From Bacteroidota bacterium (GTDB lineage Bacteria > Bacteroidota > Bacteroidia > NS11-12g > UBA9320), in contig WGNA01000007.1 in assembly GCA_016124755.1 (NCBI GenBank), positions 62,001 through 126,000 on the forward strand: a stretch of DNA of 64,000 nucleotides, read 5' to 3'. A model generated the notes under the pieces. It made no database searches, was not told the origin of the DNA, and was given only the letters and a program-made list of their open reading frames with translations. How positions within the stretch are numbered: position 1 is the first letter of the stretch; each line of letters starts with the position of its first letter. This document shows positions 10,901 through 19,817 of this stretch, one piece after another. The translations under genes were made by a program, and so were the position numbers.

Positions 10901-11853
10901 TGTGGAATGTTGTTGCCCTGAAACACAGTTACCGTTTGAATATCTCTTCGGATCAAACTGATCAATTCCATGGAAGTCCCCTTCTTTCGATAGGTTAAGA
11001 CCTCAAAGACAAGTGTTGCTTTCTCGCTGTTTTGTGTTGGAGTAAATACAATTTCTCCGGTTTTAGAATTCACATAATAACCAATAGGCAGTGCAGCCGT
11101 AGGGTCAGGAGAACATGTACTGCTTCCGTTACAATATACCGAGAGTGGACGATCCTGTGTATAACCAGATTGGTATGCAATCTCCTGTTGAATATCCGAC
11201 ATGGGTCTGCCTGTTCTGAAAACAACCGAATCTCCGGGTTGAATAATTTTAGCAATCGTGGATCGAATTGGTTGATTTACCGCGAGAATTAATTCCGGAT
11301 TTGGATTGAAAACCGGTGAATTATGGACTTCAAAAGGTCGGATAAAACTATAAGTGCAAAAAGCCGGATCCGTTCCTTTAATGTTGTCTATATCATCAGC
11401 CCGGTCACTTGATTTAACATATAAATCAAACCCGCAACCTGCATAAGATGAGTATTTATCAAAATCGACTTCGACATAATAACGATGAGCTTCAACGCCA
11501 TATCCAAATCCGGCTTTGCCTGTATCGCAGGTTGTTATAGTTGAGGAACAAACCGGAATTATCTTTCGGTAGTCTGAAAAAGTGAGATTGTATTTTTCCA
11601 GAAAGGATTGACTACAGGTGTTTTTAGAAGACCGGTAAACCAAAAGATCAAATCCGTCGCATGATTTCGTGTTATTTCCGCCACCATTTCCATTCAACTT
11701 GCACTCGCTGCAATCTCTGTAAATGGTTACCCAAATTTTGTATTTAGAATTCCCCTGATTTTCATAGGTGACTTCTCCACCCAACAGATTTACAGCCTGC
11801 AACTGCGGAAGCCAGCTCAGTATCGCCAGGAATATGGTAATTAACCGCTTCAC
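7993..11853 (-). CDS. giant T9SS type B sorting-domain protein, paralogue of the next gene (1,286 aa)
   Basis: Secreted protein. The signal peptide is residues 1-20, starting with GTG at 11853. The N-terminal region (GGEVTYE, IYRDC, EAHRYYVEVDF) is clearly related to that of the protein encoded at 12011-16645, including the conserved Cys pairs and the GEIVFTP segment around residue 265. A long run of Ig/PKD-like modules follows, with PKD signatures WDYGDP near residue 1054 and WDFGTG near 1150. The last 85 residues (IPNAFTPNG, INRWGE, SWDGK) form the type B sorting domain. The predicted location is the outer surface after T9SS export. It is preceded by a terminator, so it is probably transcribed separately from the operon upstream. 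Function beyond a surface or adhesin role is not inferable. Confidence 0.85.
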   Translation of the reverse strand: MKRLITIFLAILSWLPQLQAVNLLGGEVTYENQGNSKYKIWVTIYRDCSECKLNGNGGGNNTKSCDGFDLLVYRSSKNTCSQSFLEKYNLTFSDYRKIIPVCSSTITTCDTGKAGFGYGVEAHRYYVEVDFDKYSSYAGCGFDLYVKSSDRADDIDNIKGTDPAFCTYSFIRPFEVHNSPVFNPNPELILAVNQPIRSTIAKIIQPGDSVVFRTGRPMSDIQQEIAYQSGYTQDRPLSVYCNGSSTCSPDPTAALPIGYYVNSKTGEIVFTPTQNSEKATLVFEVLTYRKKGTSMELISLIRRDIQTVTVFQGNNIPQLSLSQTDFHICAGERWDIELSATDAPYQFPDGQKGDQHTVSFDWDSDISGLNGNIKSSAQAPYNKLKFIWEPAGSDVRDAAYKIQVVTFDNHCPLLGRSTVQLNVYVHSAPEFTTKSKVLWCGGIESSVEIKSSDTIKNLVHHWSLNGSDLLTTGKYIDSLLETGIPGQYVSAYTVHSQYGCSTTKTDTIELTQADLNGLKLKLISDSSFCLGDVAHLKVGSPSTLLSIDWFNGGAHLKNGISYDPLLSSKSQFDDGLKVIATGKNGKLQCRNEYTVPLKINTGPEIKFTPDTGGYCTTSSIDLNNYVFPSGGIWAEVQKDFGPGSIVITDSIDRSAPALVCKSYQVTDPVKGCVSKDTLCIVVNSIPQMKMSPVSICNESGLFNLTNLISQPIDLNNYQIDWMLDGSPATYTFDNGKYWFDIASLTEGKHSIRCTMTNEYGCSETDTTYIKRINSLEIESNGVITLCQGLPDNLSDLLGIDPPGGIWSSWTNYDDISDNHINPDFCGSIDLIYTYDQYGCFASGSFTLNVKCKPDIQFNIPAEVCSAIDTIKLIANPDPGVFSGKNVSGKNLIVGDLLGKTLVNYQVHSDGCTYNYKNVIEIFPSPKYSHNLLPRVLCDSTPLVIPNLTVKEGTLYISSGTYQGEFKDLNVSNPVIPLTGRNYANGYINLSFDMYGKGACPSLHKDVLIPIKQSVSLKPKLPNYSGCEPYKFSPNFDVVKGSNDLSGTWIDWDYGDPASGALNHTHDVKPDHLYKKAGVYTLKLQTQTVDGCKFKDSFPSLIEVLPAPVLDFTTDPDEPVSIRLPKFHFINLSPTGQQITWLWDFGTGNSKDTSTEWEPTHYFIGYIDDYKVTLSATNQFGCSSSVTKTVSVVDDISLYIPNAFTPNGKGPEMTEVYHVQGNNVQSFHILIINRWGEVVFESNDINQSWDGKFHGVKCDVGVYAYRIEATSKTGGQYEYTGTLHILR

Positions 11854-11962
11854 TTTCGTAACAATTCACTAAAATAACATAAAACCTTCAAGTAATTGAA
11901 TGTGTGAATTAATAACACGGAAATGTGCTTAAAGTTGACTTGTTAAATTTCACGACATCTAT

Positions 11963-11997
11963 AAAAAAAGAAAGCAGCGGTAAGTACCGCTGCTTTC
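11963..11997 (-). terminator. rho-independent terminator downstream of the 1,544-aa surface protein
   Basis: A 13-bp perfect inverted repeat (11970-11982 with 11985-11997, loop of 2 bases, GC-rich core GCAGCGG) is followed on the minus strand by seven T residues (11969-11963). It sits 13 bases beyond the stop of the gene at 12011 and separates it from the next minus-strand gene. Confidence 0.85.
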
Positions 11998-12010
11998 AGA
12001 AATATTTTGA

Positions 12011-15000
12011 TTAACGAATCAGTGTAACTGTTCCGCTGTAAGAATATGGTTCTCCACTCCAGCTTACCACTTCCAGATAGTATGCATACACATCTTGCTG
12101 GCAGGGTTCACCTTTGTAGGTTCCGTCCCACTTGAGACTTCTGTCGGTAGTTTCGAACAAACGCTCACCCCATCGGTTGAAGATAATCATGTGATACGTT
12201 TGAACTCCGTCATTCACAATAGCTTTAAATCCATTGTTGTCTTGAGGTCCGCCTCCGTCTGGAGAGAAGGCATTCGGGATGAATACCAGAATGTCTGGAC
12301 CAATAATCACCGGATAGGTGAATTGATCTGTACATCCGTGATTAGTAGTCACCTTAAGCGTTACCGTATAACTTCCGGTATCAGACGGATAGAAGAATGT
12401 CGGATTAATCTTGGTTGATGTATCCTGAAGATCTGTCGGATCACCAAAATCCCATTCGTTGGTTTCGATGTAGGCCCCCAAAACATCATCCACTTTGGAC
12501 TGATTGTTAAATGTAAATCTCGGCAGTGCCGCAGTTGTACTGTTGTTCGGATTTGGAACAAACTGAGCAACCGGTATCGGATATACATCTACATTTAGTG
12601 ATAATGTTGTATCACAACCAAAAGCGGAAGTGAGTTTAAGAGTCGCGGTATTCGTTCCGTTAACCGTATACTGATGACTTGGGTTCTGCAAATTATCCGT
12701 TGCACCATCTGAATATGTCCATTCGTACGTCGCCGTTGTCGGATCAATTGTATTCAGCATTTGAGTGGTAATGGTTCCGGTATGAGGATTACATCCATCC
12801 GGATCATCAACCACAATATCGGCCTTTGGTCTTGGATGCACCGTTACGGTATAAAGATCATCCGTAAACGGGCAAGCATTACCCGGATCTGTCATCACAT
12901 AAAGATTAAGAGATTCTACAGAATCAGAATTGGTAGTAAAGGTATATTTCACTTTACCGGATTTCGGATTATCTACAGTTCCCTTTGTGAGCGGCACCCA
13001 GGTAATCGAATTCGTATTGCTATACTCCGCCTCTATATTGAGCGTCATACCACCTGCGACCCGACACATTGCCGTATCGTCATTGAGAATGTCTATCTTA
13101 GGTTTGGCTTCGATCTGCACCTCAACAGAATCCTGTCCCCTGCACCCTTTTATTGATACGAAGTCGTAGGTAATAAAGAACGGTGTGTTGGTTGGAGAGC
13201 TCTTCGGGTTGAAGGTATTGGAAGTCATCGCACCGGAATAAGGCGCCGACCAGGTTCCACCCGCCGGAATTCCGGAAAGTGCAATCGGATCCTGATTCTC
13301 ACAGAACAGATATGGAGGATTATTCTTCACAATCTGAAGCGGTGTTTCTATGATATTGGGTTTCGGCAGCGGATTTATAATAAGAACGGTGTCTTTATAT
13401 ATCGGACAACCCGAACGATCGTGATAGTACCGCATATAATATGTGTACGCATTCGGATATGTCGGCTCCGGAGTGAGCAGGGTATTTAATGTATCCTCCT
13501 GCAAAGCTCCGTTATTAAGACCCTGATTAAGATCCTTGGCCGGTCTGTAGGTTCCAGGCATAGTATCGTAAGCATACCAGTATCCGTCAACCGGCGTTAC
13601 GTTGCTCAATTTTTTCAACTCAACCGGACCTTCATCCCAACACAATTCAGGGAATCCTGCAAAACTGATTTTCGGAACTTTAGTGATCGCAATGGAAGAA
13701 GTATCTCTGTTGTAGCAACCAAACTGGCTCCTGTAAACAAATTCGATTTTAATTGTATCTGCGGCTTTTGTTCCCAACGGAATGGTTTGCTCATCAATAA
13801 CAAGTTTGAATTTCTGAGGTGCTCCCGGTCCACCGCTTCCTTCATCAACAATTATCTTTTTAGGATCATACGTTTTACAATCAACACAGTTGAATGCCTG
13901 TCGCCCAAGATCCGGATTCCCCGGTAGTTTGATGATTTTATCATCTTTCAGATAAACCACCTGTTTGTACTGACAGAAATAACCATCCCTGAGTTCAACC
14001 TGCGGAAGCGGGTTCACTTTAATATCGAAAGAATCATTCTTAACACAACCCGTCTTCGCATCTATAAATTTATAGGAAACTTTGTGTGTTTTGGTAGCCG
14101 GTGCACAGGCAAGTGCTGTTTCGAATATGTATCCACTGGAAACGTAGGTAGGATTAACCTTATCAGACCACACTCCTCCTTTGGCATTCGGATCTTCAAG
14201 CAGTCTGAGATTCACCACACCCGCATCACAACATATTTCCATGTTACCCGGCATCTTTACAATTGGCAACGGGTTCACCGTGATCTTAACCGTATCATCA
14301 TCGAAACATGTAGTTGTGTCTTCTGTGATATAAAGTTCGAGTCGGAAATCTGTGGATGCCTTGATGTTATAGGAAACCGTATCCATGGTTCCGAGATAGG
14401 TCGGAGGCGCGGTCGACTGGTCGTACCAACGATAGGTTCCGGTTTGATACGTTTTAGTTGCCGTATCTAAACCGCCGGCAGGAAGAATCAACAAATCGTT
14501 CCAACACAAAACCTGATCGGGACCTGCTTTGGCCTCGACATGATCATTCACATCCAGATACATCGAATCTTCCGCGAAACAACCCAGACTGTCAATTACC
14601 TTTATTGAATACCAACCTTCGTTGAAGACGGTAACATTTGTATCGCGGCTGAATAAGGCATCTTTATAATACCACTCTTTTATAAGAGAGTCTCCTTGTC
14701 TGATTCTGTATTCTGAAGTATCCCTCGGATCATCCCAATAAGCTAAAGAGTCATTAGGAATGATGGTGATGGAATCGTAATCACATATTCTTCGATCCGG
14801 GCCGATTTTTACAATCGGATTCGGTCGCAGGAATACAGTGACGCTATCCCATGCTGTACATTTATTCTTATCGGTGATTTCAACATAGAAACTTGTATCG
14901 GGATTCCAGTTCGGCACTCTTACATCCAAATAATCGGTCGTATCACCTGTTCCCCATTTATATTTAATAGGAAACAACCCATTAAGCACATTCGCTTTTA

Positions 15001-16645
15001 GTTTAAGTGTTTGACCCGCACAAACAAAGGTGTCGTTACCTAAGGCTAATGCGACTTCCAGTAATGGTGGCACAATGAGCGTATCGTAATAGTCATTCGG
15101 ACAATTCGATTTATTATTAATTGTGTGTTGAATAATATAGGTTCCCCCTCTTCTGAATTGAAGAGTATCGTGTTGTTTAGAACTGATGTATGAGCCATTA
15201 CTCTTGAAATAAACAATCTTTCTATCAATGATCAGTGCGCCTTTTCCGTCCCTGACCTGCCAAGTATATTTTGCCGGTGTTTTGAAGTTAGCGGTCGGGA
15301 CACTGGTTACCGTGTATTTACCACACTCAAGGGTATCCACATCTCTTTCGGTTTCAGCAATTGGTTTAACCAAAACTGAAAACGCACGAACCGTTACAGC
15401 GTTGAGCGGACAAGCATTATCACGTGCAGTTACTGTGAATGAATACGGAAGATCACTTGCAGTACCTGCCGGCGGAGTCCAGCAAAAACGCCCGGATTGG
15501 TGAAGCGCGGTCGGATTCGGGATCGTGAAACTTGCCCCCGGAATACCGCGGTTCCACTTAACGGTAACCGTATCGGGATCCGGTGTTGGAAGCGGAGGTG
15601 CGGGGACCTTCACTTTATCATCGGTCGTAATGGTAAAACACAACTGAGATCCTTCGCAGACATTGTATGAATAGGGCCCGTTAATAATTGGCGGGTTATT
15701 CCCGGGACATGTCTTCGTTATAAACTGCATATCCCTCCTGGTAATACCAATTAATTCATAAGTCCCGGATTTATTTTTTCGCCATTCTTTTACTTCCAGA
15801 ACACCAACTGTTTTTTCATCACATTTGGTTGGAGTAAAGATCAAGTCACCTGTTTCCGGATCGAGGTATAAACCAATCGGAGTTGCAGCATTTGGATTTA
15901 CTACTCCTTTACCGGTTGGGTCATATACCTGAAAAGGTTTGTTTTTAGAATAATTACCGCTGTAGCCGATAGCACTTCCCTGACCTTTCAAAGGATCGGA
16001 AAACGAATAAGAAAGTGAGTCGAAGTTGGATGTATCCGACGCACCATTGTTATAGTAAAAAGGCTGGTTACAGCAGAGGAATGCGATTGGTTCGGTAGTA
16101 AGTGCCGGAGAAGAGTTACACGGAGCTTTGCAAATATCAATCATCGCATAAGTGTAGAAGTTTTGATTGGCCGCTCCAGTCGTGATGTCTGAGTTTCTGC
16201 AACACTGACCGGTTTCAATAATGAACTGGCAACATTTACTGCTACCGCTACCAATTAAACTTGAATAAGGCGATTTATTAAAATCGATAGTTGTTGTGTA
16301 CGTATGTTCTTCAATTCCCTCACCTGTTCCATACGTATTTTTTGGATTACAAGGTTTTCCGGAAGTTGCACATACCGGTGTAACATCGCGTATTCCCTGA
16401 AGTGAGAGACTCACGCTGGCAGAACTACCGCCGCTGGCACACTTCACACGTGTTTCACTGCTCGGGTTTGAAAAAGACACCCCCTGACAACTACGATAAT
16501 ATTTTACCGTAAATTCAAATTTGAGCGTGTCGATACATTTGTAGGTGATATCCGCCCCCATAACGTGAGTGGCCCTTGCGATTTGAACATTCGCAAAAAA
16601 GGATAATCCTAAAATGGCCAACAGGCTGATTACAAGTTGTTTCAT
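12011..16645 (-). CDS. giant T9SS type B sorting-domain surface protein (1,544 aa)
   Basis: Secreted protein with signal peptide residues 1-26 (ending ARATH) when started at ATG 16645. An in-frame ATG at 16678 would put eleven charged residues before the signal peptide, so 16645 is preferred. The N-terminal module (HVMGADITYKC, YYRSCQG) has many Cys pairs and matches the paralogue at 7993-11853. Repeated Ig-like modules follow, each with a Cys-containing question-like pattern (for example GPDRRICDYDS and GPDQVLCWND). PKD signatures occur near residues 1315 and 1400, and the sorting domain (IPNAFSPDGG, FNRWGER, KWDG) covers residues 1453-1544. It lies 93 bases downstream of the type A protein and the sigma/anti-sigma pair and ends at a strong terminator. 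It may therefore be the last gene of that operon, although a separate promoter cannot be excluded. Confidence 0.85.
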   Translation of the reverse strand: MKQLVISLLAILGLSFFANVQIARATHVMGADITYKCIDTLKFEFTVKYYRSCQGVSFSNPSSETRVKCASGGSSASVSLSLQGIRDVTPVCATSGKPCNPKNTYGTGEGIEEHTYTTTIDFNKSPYSSLIGSGSSKCCQFIIETGQCCRNSDITTGAANQNFYTYAMIDICKAPCNSSPALTTEPIAFLCCNQPFYYNNGASDTSNFDSLSYSFSDPLKGQGSAIGYSGNYSKNKPFQVYDPTGKGVVNPNAATPIGLYLDPETGDLIFTPTKCDEKTVGVLEVKEWRKNKSGTYELIGITRRDMQFITKTCPGNNPPIINGPYSYNVCEGSQLCFTITTDDKVKVPAPPLPTPDPDTVTVKWNRGIPGASFTIPNPTALHQSGRFCWTPPAGTASDLPYSFTVTARDNACPLNAVTVRAFSVLVKPIAETERDVDTLECGKYTVTSVPTANFKTPAKYTWQVRDGKGALIIDRKIVYFKSNGSYISSKQHDTLQFRRGGTYIIQHTINNKSNCPNDYYDTLIVPPLLEVALALGNDTFVCAGQTLKLKANVLNGLFPIKYKWGTGDTTDYLDVRVPNWNPDTSFYVEITDKNKCTAWDSVTVFLRPNPIVKIGPDRRICDYDSITIIPNDSLAYWDDPRDTSEYRIRQGDSLIKEWYYKDALFSRDTNVTVFNEGWYSIKVIDSLGCFAEDSMYLDVNDHVEAKAGPDQVLCWNDLLILPAGGLDTATKTYQTGTYRWYDQSTAPPTYLGTMDTVSYNIKASTDFRLELYITEDTTTCFDDDTVKITVNPLPIVKMPGNMEICCDAGVVNLRLLEDPNAKGGVWSDKVNPTYVSSGYIFETALACAPATKTHKVSYKFIDAKTGCVKNDSFDIKVNPLPQVELRDGYFCQYKQVVYLKDDKIIKLPGNPDLGRQAFNCVDCKTYDPKKIIVDEGSGGPGAPQKFKLVIDEQTIPLGTKAADTIKIEFVYRSQFGCYNRDTSSIAITKVPKISFAGFPELCWDEGPVELKKLSNVTPVDGYWYAYDTMPGTYRPAKDLNQGLNNGALQEDTLNTLLTPEPTYPNAYTYYMRYYHDRSGCPIYKDTVLIINPLPKPNIIETPLQIVKNNPPYLFCENQDPIALSGIPAGGTWSAPYSGAMTSNTFNPKSSPTNTPFFITYDFVSIKGCRGQDSVEVQIEAKPKIDILNDDTAMCRVAGGMTLNIEAEYSNTNSITWVPLTKGTVDNPKSGKVKYTFTTNSDSVESLNLYVMTDPGNACPFTDDLYTVTVHPRPKADIVVDDPDGCNPHTGTITTQMLNTIDPTTATYEWTYSDGATDNLQNPSHQYTVNGTNTATLKLTSAFGCDTTLSLNVDVYPIPVAQFVPNPNNSTTAALPRFTFNNQSKVDDVLGAYIETNEWDFGDPTDLQDTSTKINPTFFYPSDTGSYTVTLKVTTNHGCTDQFTYPVIIGPDILVFIPNAFSPDGGGPQDNNGFKAIVNDGVQTYHMIIFNRWGERLFETTDRSLKWDGTYKGEPCQQDVYAYYLEVVSWSGEPYSYSGTVTLIR

Positions 16646-16738
16646 CTTAGGTTTTCTCTGGAGTAAAGCTGCATTCATACTAAAAACGGGCTAATTTACA
16701 ATTTTTAAGGTTTGTTAAACGGGTGGTTGACTATCGCT

Positions 16739-18280
16739 TTAAATTCTCTTTACTATTAATCTTTGAGTGAATATTCCACTTTCTGTTAAGACACTCATTT
16801 GGTAGATACCCTCACTTAATTGTTCGCTGCATCTCACCAAAATTTTTTCATGATTTACATATTCATATTCTGGCTGGGCGATTTCTCTGCCCTGCAAATC
16901 AGTTATTATTATAGAATGGATGGTACATAAACCTGTGATAAAAAGATTCTCACCTGCATTCGCCGGATTCGGATATAATCTGATTTCTGATGCTAATGCC
17001 GATTCTGTAACTCCAAGGTGTGTATTATAATGTTGTAGCACTTCATCTGCAAGATTTGCTGCTACCGTTCCGCCGGTTTGCGATCCGGTTGCAACAGAGT
17101 AAGCAACATCTAATTTCATTATGGCACCGGGTTTTACATTTAAAAAGTAACCGAGCATCAACATGTTTTTATGGCCAGCTTCTTCATCAACCCAATTTTC
17201 CGAACTGAAATCCGGATCGCTGGTTCCGGAATATAAAAAGGGGGTTGCCGGATTCTGCAGATCTGTTCCGGTATTTCCCCGGCTGCGGCGACGACCGTTC
17301 TGCCAGTATCCTTTCATCACATTGTACAATTGTGCTGTATCGGATGGCAGCGACCTTGTTAAGTCTGATTGATTGAAGCCAACAGTTCCAACCAATTTCT
17401 GATTCAAAAACACAACCGTCGCCGTGGGGAGTTCTTTTCCATAACCATTTTCGCCTTCATCGTTATCATCGGCATTATATCCGTAAACTGCATTTCTGCT
17501 TACGTCTGTTCCCACCAGATTATCGGTGTCATTTCCCAGAATAAAATCGGTAAACACACCATAATACAAGGTGTCGTAAACAAAGGAAGACCGGTTAATG
17601 AGATAAGTTGACTTAATCAGAATGTGATTTTTTTCATCCGAATTCAGCGTGTAATTCATCGACCGAACTTCCATGCGAAGCGGGTTACTCGTGTTTATTA
17701 CCTTGTGCTCTTCAGCTGCAACATCATTATAAATGGTATAAGCATTTTCATTTCCGGGAACCAATGGGTAATCTCCTGTTTCCGGTGAATATTTTCCATC
17801 TTTATCCCAGTCGGCAAAGGGTGCCTGAACCGGATTAATATCTTTTTCCTTTGAGCGGGCCGGCCAGTTTTGAATCGTCAGCGGCATCTGGTAATCCGGT
17901 TTATTGAAATTCTGAACGTGATAATTAATATCTGTTCTGGAAACTTCCCATACAGAATTCCAGTCTTCAGGGCTTTTCGCAATAATTTTTACAGTGTCAA
18001 TCGGCCCTGGCCAGAATTCGGTTTTAGACGATGAAATACTTACAGCACTGTGTATCTGGGAACCATTTAATCCCAACAGCCATAATCCGCTATGGGCAAA
18101 CATCATTTTATTACTTCCTGCCGGGAACTCAGCAATGGCTCCGGTTGGTGTCGAAAACAAACTTCCATTGGATTGAACCACAGAAGACAATCCGGTGTGC
18201 CCAACAACCGATGTATCCCATTGCGGGTAAGCCCACAACGAGGGAATGATCATTAAATATAAAACAAGAAGCCGTTTCAT
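16739..18280 (-). CDS. secreted T9SS type A sorting-domain protein (513 aa)
   Basis: The signal peptide is residues 1-20 (ending WAYPQ). The mature part has Asp-rich turns such as DWDKDGKYSPETGDYP (about residues 155-170), which resemble dockerin/EF-hand type calcium loops, and no enzyme motif that I recognise. The last 80 residues (IRLYPNPANAGENLFI, IIITDLQGREI, LSEGIYQMSV) form a classic type A T9SS sorting domain. It starts 19 bases after the stop of the anti-sigma-like gene and is probably co-transcribed with it. It is a candidate target, or a sensed component, of the sigma system. Outer-membrane or secreted location is predicted. Confidence 0.8.
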   Translation of the reverse strand: MKRLLVLYLMIIPSLWAYPQWDTSVVGHTGLSSVVQSNGSLFSTPTGAIAEFPAGSNKMMFAHSGLWLLGLNGSQIHSAVSISSSKTEFWPGPIDTVKIIAKSPEDWNSVWEVSRTDINYHVQNFNKPDYQMPLTIQNWPARSKEKDINPVQAPFADWDKDGKYSPETGDYPLVPGNENAYTIYNDVAAEEHKVINTSNPLRMEVRSMNYTLNSDEKNHILIKSTYLINRSSFVYDTLYYGVFTDFILGNDTDNLVGTDVSRNAVYGYNADDNDEGENGYGKELPTATVVFLNQKLVGTVGFNQSDLTRSLPSDTAQLYNVMKGYWQNGRRRSRGNTGTDLQNPATPFLYSGTSDPDFSSENWVDEEAGHKNMLMLGYFLNVKPGAIMKLDVAYSVATGSQTGGTVAANLADEVLQHYNTHLGVTESALASEIRLYPNPANAGENLFITGLCTIHSIIITDLQGREIAQPEYEYVNHEKILVRCSEQLSEGIYQMSVLTESGIFTQRLIVKRI

Positions 18281-18299
18281 TAATGAACTACCCGAAGCA

Positions 18300-19817
18300 T
18301 CAGAATTTGTAACTTAAACCTGCTCGGAAACCATAGATCAGATCACTCTGACGAATTGCATTTGATCCAAAAGTGACAGATGCATTCGGTCTGAAATACT
18401 TGTTGGTATTGAGCTCTCCAATCAGACTGAAACGCTGATTGAGATTATATGTAGCGCCTGCGGTAAAGTTTACCGAGCAAGCCATTTTATACCTCGAATA
18501 TGCTGAAGTGTTCAAGTTCATTTCATTTCCAACTGGGTTCAGAATAAAGCCGTTGTTTCGGGTTCCGATAAGTATAGCTACAGAGGAACCGGCAAATGCA
18601 CTCCACTTATTTGTGTACAGGAAAGAATATCTCAGACCGATCGGAAGATTAAGATATGAGTAGGTATTCACACCTTTAATGTTACTGGTCACCTGAATGT
18701 TCTGATACGTCGTATCATAAGTGGTTACTGTCTTTGGAGGCAACACAGGATCATATACGGTTACTTCGTGTGAATTGACATCCATAGTTTTAAACTCCCT
18801 TGTTCTATCGTAATTCAACTGCTCTTTTCGCTGAGTAAAGCTGAGCCCTAAGGTTCCTTCCCATCTGGTTGAGAATTCATAATTGGCTCTGATTACGGCC
18901 TGTGATGAAATTGCGGGGCTTTCGCTACGATTGCGAAGGGTACTCCAGTTTGCATTTGAACCAGAAAGAGTTCGGTCTCCATAAGCAACTCCTGCCAAAA
19001 CATCAACAGACCATTTGCGAATCGGTGGATTGTCGGGAAGATCTGTATGATGGCCTTCGGTTTTGGAATCTGAATCAACATCCTCTGGAATTTCCCGGTT
19101 TGCAGGTGTTTCTGTTTGATTTGCTAATTCTTTTGCCTGATCAGATGAAGTCTTATCATCCGGATTTTCACCATTTCTTCCTAAACCGTCAACCGTGTTT
19201 TCATGAGATGGCTTGTCTGCCAGTTCTTTCGAATGGTTGAGATCGGCCGTGTTTTCAGTTTGTGATTCCTGTGATTTATTTAACACATCAGTATATCCGG
19301 GAGTCTCTGTCGCAACTGGATTTTCTCCGGGCAATTCATTTTCTCCAAAACCGTCATGGTTATTATTCATTTCTCCATTGTTTTTGTTTGAAGAAGGATT
19401 CGGATGACCGCCAATTACGTTTGAGGTACTTTGATTATTATTTTGAGTAGTTGCCCCATTTTCACGGATTTCTGATGAATGGTTTTCTTCAGAATTCTGA
19501 TCATTTTGCTGTGGGCTAATGGCTGATTCGGTTTTTTGATGAATTGTATGTTGACTAATTACAGGTGATTTTGTGGATTCTCCGGCAAGGGATTGACGAT
19601 CATTCTTAATATCACCGAACCACCAAACAGAAGCAATAATTAACATTAAAGCGGCGGCACCGGAGATTATTCTGAGTTTGTGAATGATCAAACGGTTCTT
19701 AAATACATGCCAAGTACCTCTTTGGGCAAATATCCCGTCGGCAAGAGGAGCCGCTTCTTCGTGATTCAGAAGTTTATCCTTAAGCAGGTCTTCCCAATTG
19801 TTCGTATTCTGGTTCAT
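18300..19817 (-). CDS. anti-sigma-like protein predicted to span both membranes (505 aa)
   Basis: The architecture is visible in the sequence. A short acidic/basic cytoplasmic head (residues 1-48, with NWEDLLKDKL) is followed by one membrane segment (49-68, ISGAAALMLIIASVWWFG). A long low-complexity linker rich in Asn, Gln, Glu and Ser comes next (about 70-265). The C-terminal part (266-505) has beta-barrel features: alternating strands, a start WSVDVLAGVAYG and a terminal Phe (GLSYKF). The stop of the sigma-factor gene overlaps its start codon (TAATG), so the two are translationally coupled. From memory, a family of dual-membrane-spanning anti-sigma factors with this layout has been described in Bacteroides thetaiotaomicron; membership here is inferred from layout and not tested. 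The role would be to pass outer-membrane state to the ECF sigma factor. Confidence 0.75.
   Translation of the reverse strand: MNQNTNNWEDLLKDKLLNHEEAAPLADGIFAQRGTWHVFKNRLIIHKLRIISGAAALMLIIASVWWFGDIKNDRQSLAGESTKSPVISQHTIHQKTESAISPQQNDQNSEENHSSEIRENGATTQNNNQSTSNVIGGHPNPSSNKNNGEMNNNHDGFGENELPGENPVATETPGYTDVLNKSQESQTENTADLNHSKELADKPSHENTVDGLGRNGENPDDKTSSDQAKELANQTETPANREIPEDVDSDSKTEGHHTDLPDNPPIRKWSVDVLAGVAYGDRTLSGSNANWSTLRNRSESPAISSQAVIRANYEFSTRWEGTLGLSFTQRKEQLNYDRTREFKTMDVNSHEVTVYDPVLPPKTVTTYDTTYQNIQVTSNIKGVNTYSYLNLPIGLRYSFLYTNKWSAFAGSSVAILIGTRNNGFILNPVGNEMNLNTSAYSRYKMACSVNFTAGATYNLNQRFSLIGELNTNKYFRPNASVTFGSNAIRQSDLIYGFRAGLSYKF

Noticed and set aside
12761-13156. 131-codon plus-strand frame and other long frames inside the giant surface genes
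   Set aside because: They are antisense or out-of-frame shadows of strongly supported genes and show no domain pattern or promoter.
14084-14470. 128-codon plus-strand frame
   Set aside because: Antisense to the 1,544-residue type B protein; its residues (many Arg, His, Ile) reflect reverse-complement codon bias.
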